This document shows, piece after piece, positions 62,641 through 64,000 of a DNA stretch of 64,000 nucleotides. Below the pieces are notes generated by a model. It did no database searches. It was not told the origin of the DNA and saw nothing but the letters and a program-made list of their open reading frames with translations. A program made the position numbers and the translations under genes. Position 1 is the first letter of the stretch; each line of letters starts with the position of its first letter. The stretch is from Zelopaecilomyces penicillatus (Eukaryota; Ascomycota; Sordariomycetes; Hypocreales; Pseudodiploosporaceae): the NCBI GenBank assembly GCA_005765155.1, contig VCCP01000001.1, positions 4,898,001 to 4,962,000 on the forward strand, written 5' to 3'.

Positions 62641-63490
62641 AAAGGGGGGTGGTGGTTTGGTTCACATTACATGTCATGTCGAGAGACAGCATGGTGATAT
62701 TGGTTCTTCTGTAACGACAGGATTATGCGATACAACAACATTCAAATGAATTGTAAACAAAAATTGGGAGAAATAAATGTTTCATGTACACGCCCCTCGG
62801 CTCGTAATTCCCCGTTTGTTTGTCTTGCAGCTCTCAATTTACAATTGACCAGATCCATTGGCCGGTTTACACAGCACTGCATGTTGTGCATGAAAAGACG
62901 GCCCATCTAAGCAAAAGGTGCCACTTACACTAATACCTCCGTGCATGCCTCGTTATTAAGAAAGTGTAATACCAGACAGACGCACACATCTGCACACACT
63001 CACACACTCACACACTCACACACACACATCCATGCGATTCAAAAAGGCGTCGGGGGTGGTGGGAGTGGACTTAATTAGGGGAGCAAGCATCTGATGCAGG
63101 ACATGAGTAAGGAAAAGAGGCGGCTTTCAACTCTGCCAAGGCGTCCAACGCCGGAACCAAGACTGCCGGATGCTTGATGGCGTAAGGGTATCACGCGACA
63201 ACCCTTCGCAAACGCAAAACATCGTCACATGCTTATCACTACACCATCATCTCACAACCCCCAAATCCACATAAGCCAAAATCTGCATGTCTCAGTTTCA
63301 TTCCCTGTTGGCTCTGCGCTATCCGTCTCTAGTTCATTATGTGTACAGATCCCTAATTAACAATCATTACGTAGGCGGCAAAGCCTTCTTCACTCATACA
63401 AGTACAATAATATGGTATCACATCACGGAGCGATCTCACCGCCCGTCATTCTGCTCTGCTCCACACTCATTCCAGCGGCGACGGCTAGTC
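62641..63490. other. Convergent spacer between NFX1 and BEM46 genes
   Basis: These 0.85 kb hold the 3' ends of two convergent genes. AATAAA occurs at 62772 (GAAATAAATG), a plausible poly(A) signal for the plus-strand gene. A CACACACT microsatellite lies at 62993-63030. No gene is seen. Confidence 0.6.
62993..63030. repeat. CACACACT microsatellite
   Basis: About three tandem copies of an 8-base CACACACT unit pass into a pure CA run. It lies in the 3' spacer between convergent genes. Confidence 0.85.
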
Positions 63491-63954
63491 CTATAAGCGG
63501 ACTTTCTGTCTAGACTTCTCGCTTGTAGCGTCCGCAATGAAGTCAGATATGGCCTCAAAGTAACCATCTTCCAGAACACTGGAGTTGTGGTCACCACCGG
63601 GGAAGCTCTTCCAAGTTTTGTTACTCGACGTTGATAACTCGTACAGTTGACGCATGTGGCTGGGGCTGTTTATTGCATTAGCATGCTGAATTCATATCAG
63701 GAAGCAACAGAAATAATGAGTGATGAAGACTGGATAGTCAGGGATAAATAGATGCTTTCAAATCAAAACCAAAAGAGGTTCATATTTTGTGGGTGATGCA
63801 AATTTGATCATCATACAGTCCATGGAAAAAGCGAGTGTGCTTGCAGGGTTGTAAAAAGGGAAATAACTCACGGGACAATTTCATCCTGTAGACCACTGAG
63901 GAACAGTATGGGCACGTGTTTGATACTCGGCACAATCGAGTCACTCCCCCATAC
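63491..63954 (-). CDS. BEM46-like alpha/beta hydrolase, C-terminal part
   Basis: The gene runs off the right edge; two 3' exons are visible, 63872-63954 and 63491-63665, with a 206-base intron (donor GTGAGT, branch TGCTAATGC, acceptor ACAG). They encode about 85 residues with PILFLSGLQDEIVPPSHM (the catalytic Asp loop of the hydrolase fold) and FPGGDHNSSV, carrying the catalytic His, then GYFEAISDFIAD and the stop. This matches the C-terminal end of BEM46/ABHD13 proteins, membrane-anchored serine-hydrolase-fold proteins linked to cell polarity in fungi. The GHNDTW of relatives is here DHNSSV. The catalytic Ser and the N-terminal membrane anchor should lie beyond the window. The exon limit at 63954 rests on a CAG acceptor and is less certain. 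Confidence 0.8.
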
Positions 63955-64000
63955 CTGATGACACAGCAGAGTAAAGTATTTTGCTGGTGGAATGACGGAA

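Overview
This window is nuclear DNA of a filamentous ascomycete fungus, most likely a Sordariomycete and perhaps of the order Hypocreales. The evidence is short GT-AG introns (55 to 254 bases) with CTAAC/CTGAC branch sites, a Pro1-type Zn2Cys6 regulator, WSC-domain cell-wall/oxidase architecture, a cytosolic-type pyruvate carboxylase and broad intergenic spacers full of simple repeats. Species cannot be fixed from sequence alone.

Thirteen protein genes are supported, twelve complete and one cut by the right edge. From left to right: a Pro1/NosA/RosA-like Zn2Cys6 regulator (-, 4641-6764); a SAM-PH scaffold protein (+, 17491-20169); a mitoribosomal SOD-fold protein mS42/mS43 (-, 21224-22225); a STIMATE/TMEM110-like membrane protein (+, 23226-24323); a secreted GMC oxidoreductase (-, 24762-27270); a fibroin-3-related membrane protein with tandem repeats (-, 28572-30285); an RCR-domain protein (-, 33751-34371); an unrecognised 172-residue helical protein (-, 36841-37595); pyruvate carboxylase (-, 39786-44034); mitochondrial pyruvate carrier MPC1 (-, 48648-49418); a five-WSC-domain glyoxal oxidase (-, 50217-53899); an NFX1/FAP1-type zinc-finger protein (+, 59134-62640); and the 3' end of a BEM46-like alpha/beta hydrolase (-, 63491 to the edge). 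Seven consecutive genes from 24.8 to 53.9 kb lie on the minus strand.

All gene models with introns were built by hand by checking reading frame, splice sites and family motifs across each junction, and each coding total is a multiple of three. The most striking model is pyruvate carboxylase, whose first 440 coding bases are split into eight exons, including exons of 8 and 12 bases.

Functionally the window mixes housekeeping genes (mitochondrial translation, pyruvate entry into mitochondria, anaplerosis) with cell-surface, secreted and developmental genes (Pro1, RCR, WSC-glyoxal oxidase, GMC oxidase). Pyruvate carboxylase and MPC1 sit 4.6 kb apart. I found no biosynthetic gene cluster, CRISPR array, rRNA, tRNA or intact transposon. 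Large gene-free stretches (1-4.6 kb, 6.8-17.5 kb, 30.3-33.7 kb, 44.0-48.6 kb, 53.9-59.1 kb) hold only simple repeats and one possible inverted-repeat relic. The 10.7 kb stretch upstream of the Pro1-like gene is the largest and the best candidate for undescribed regulation.
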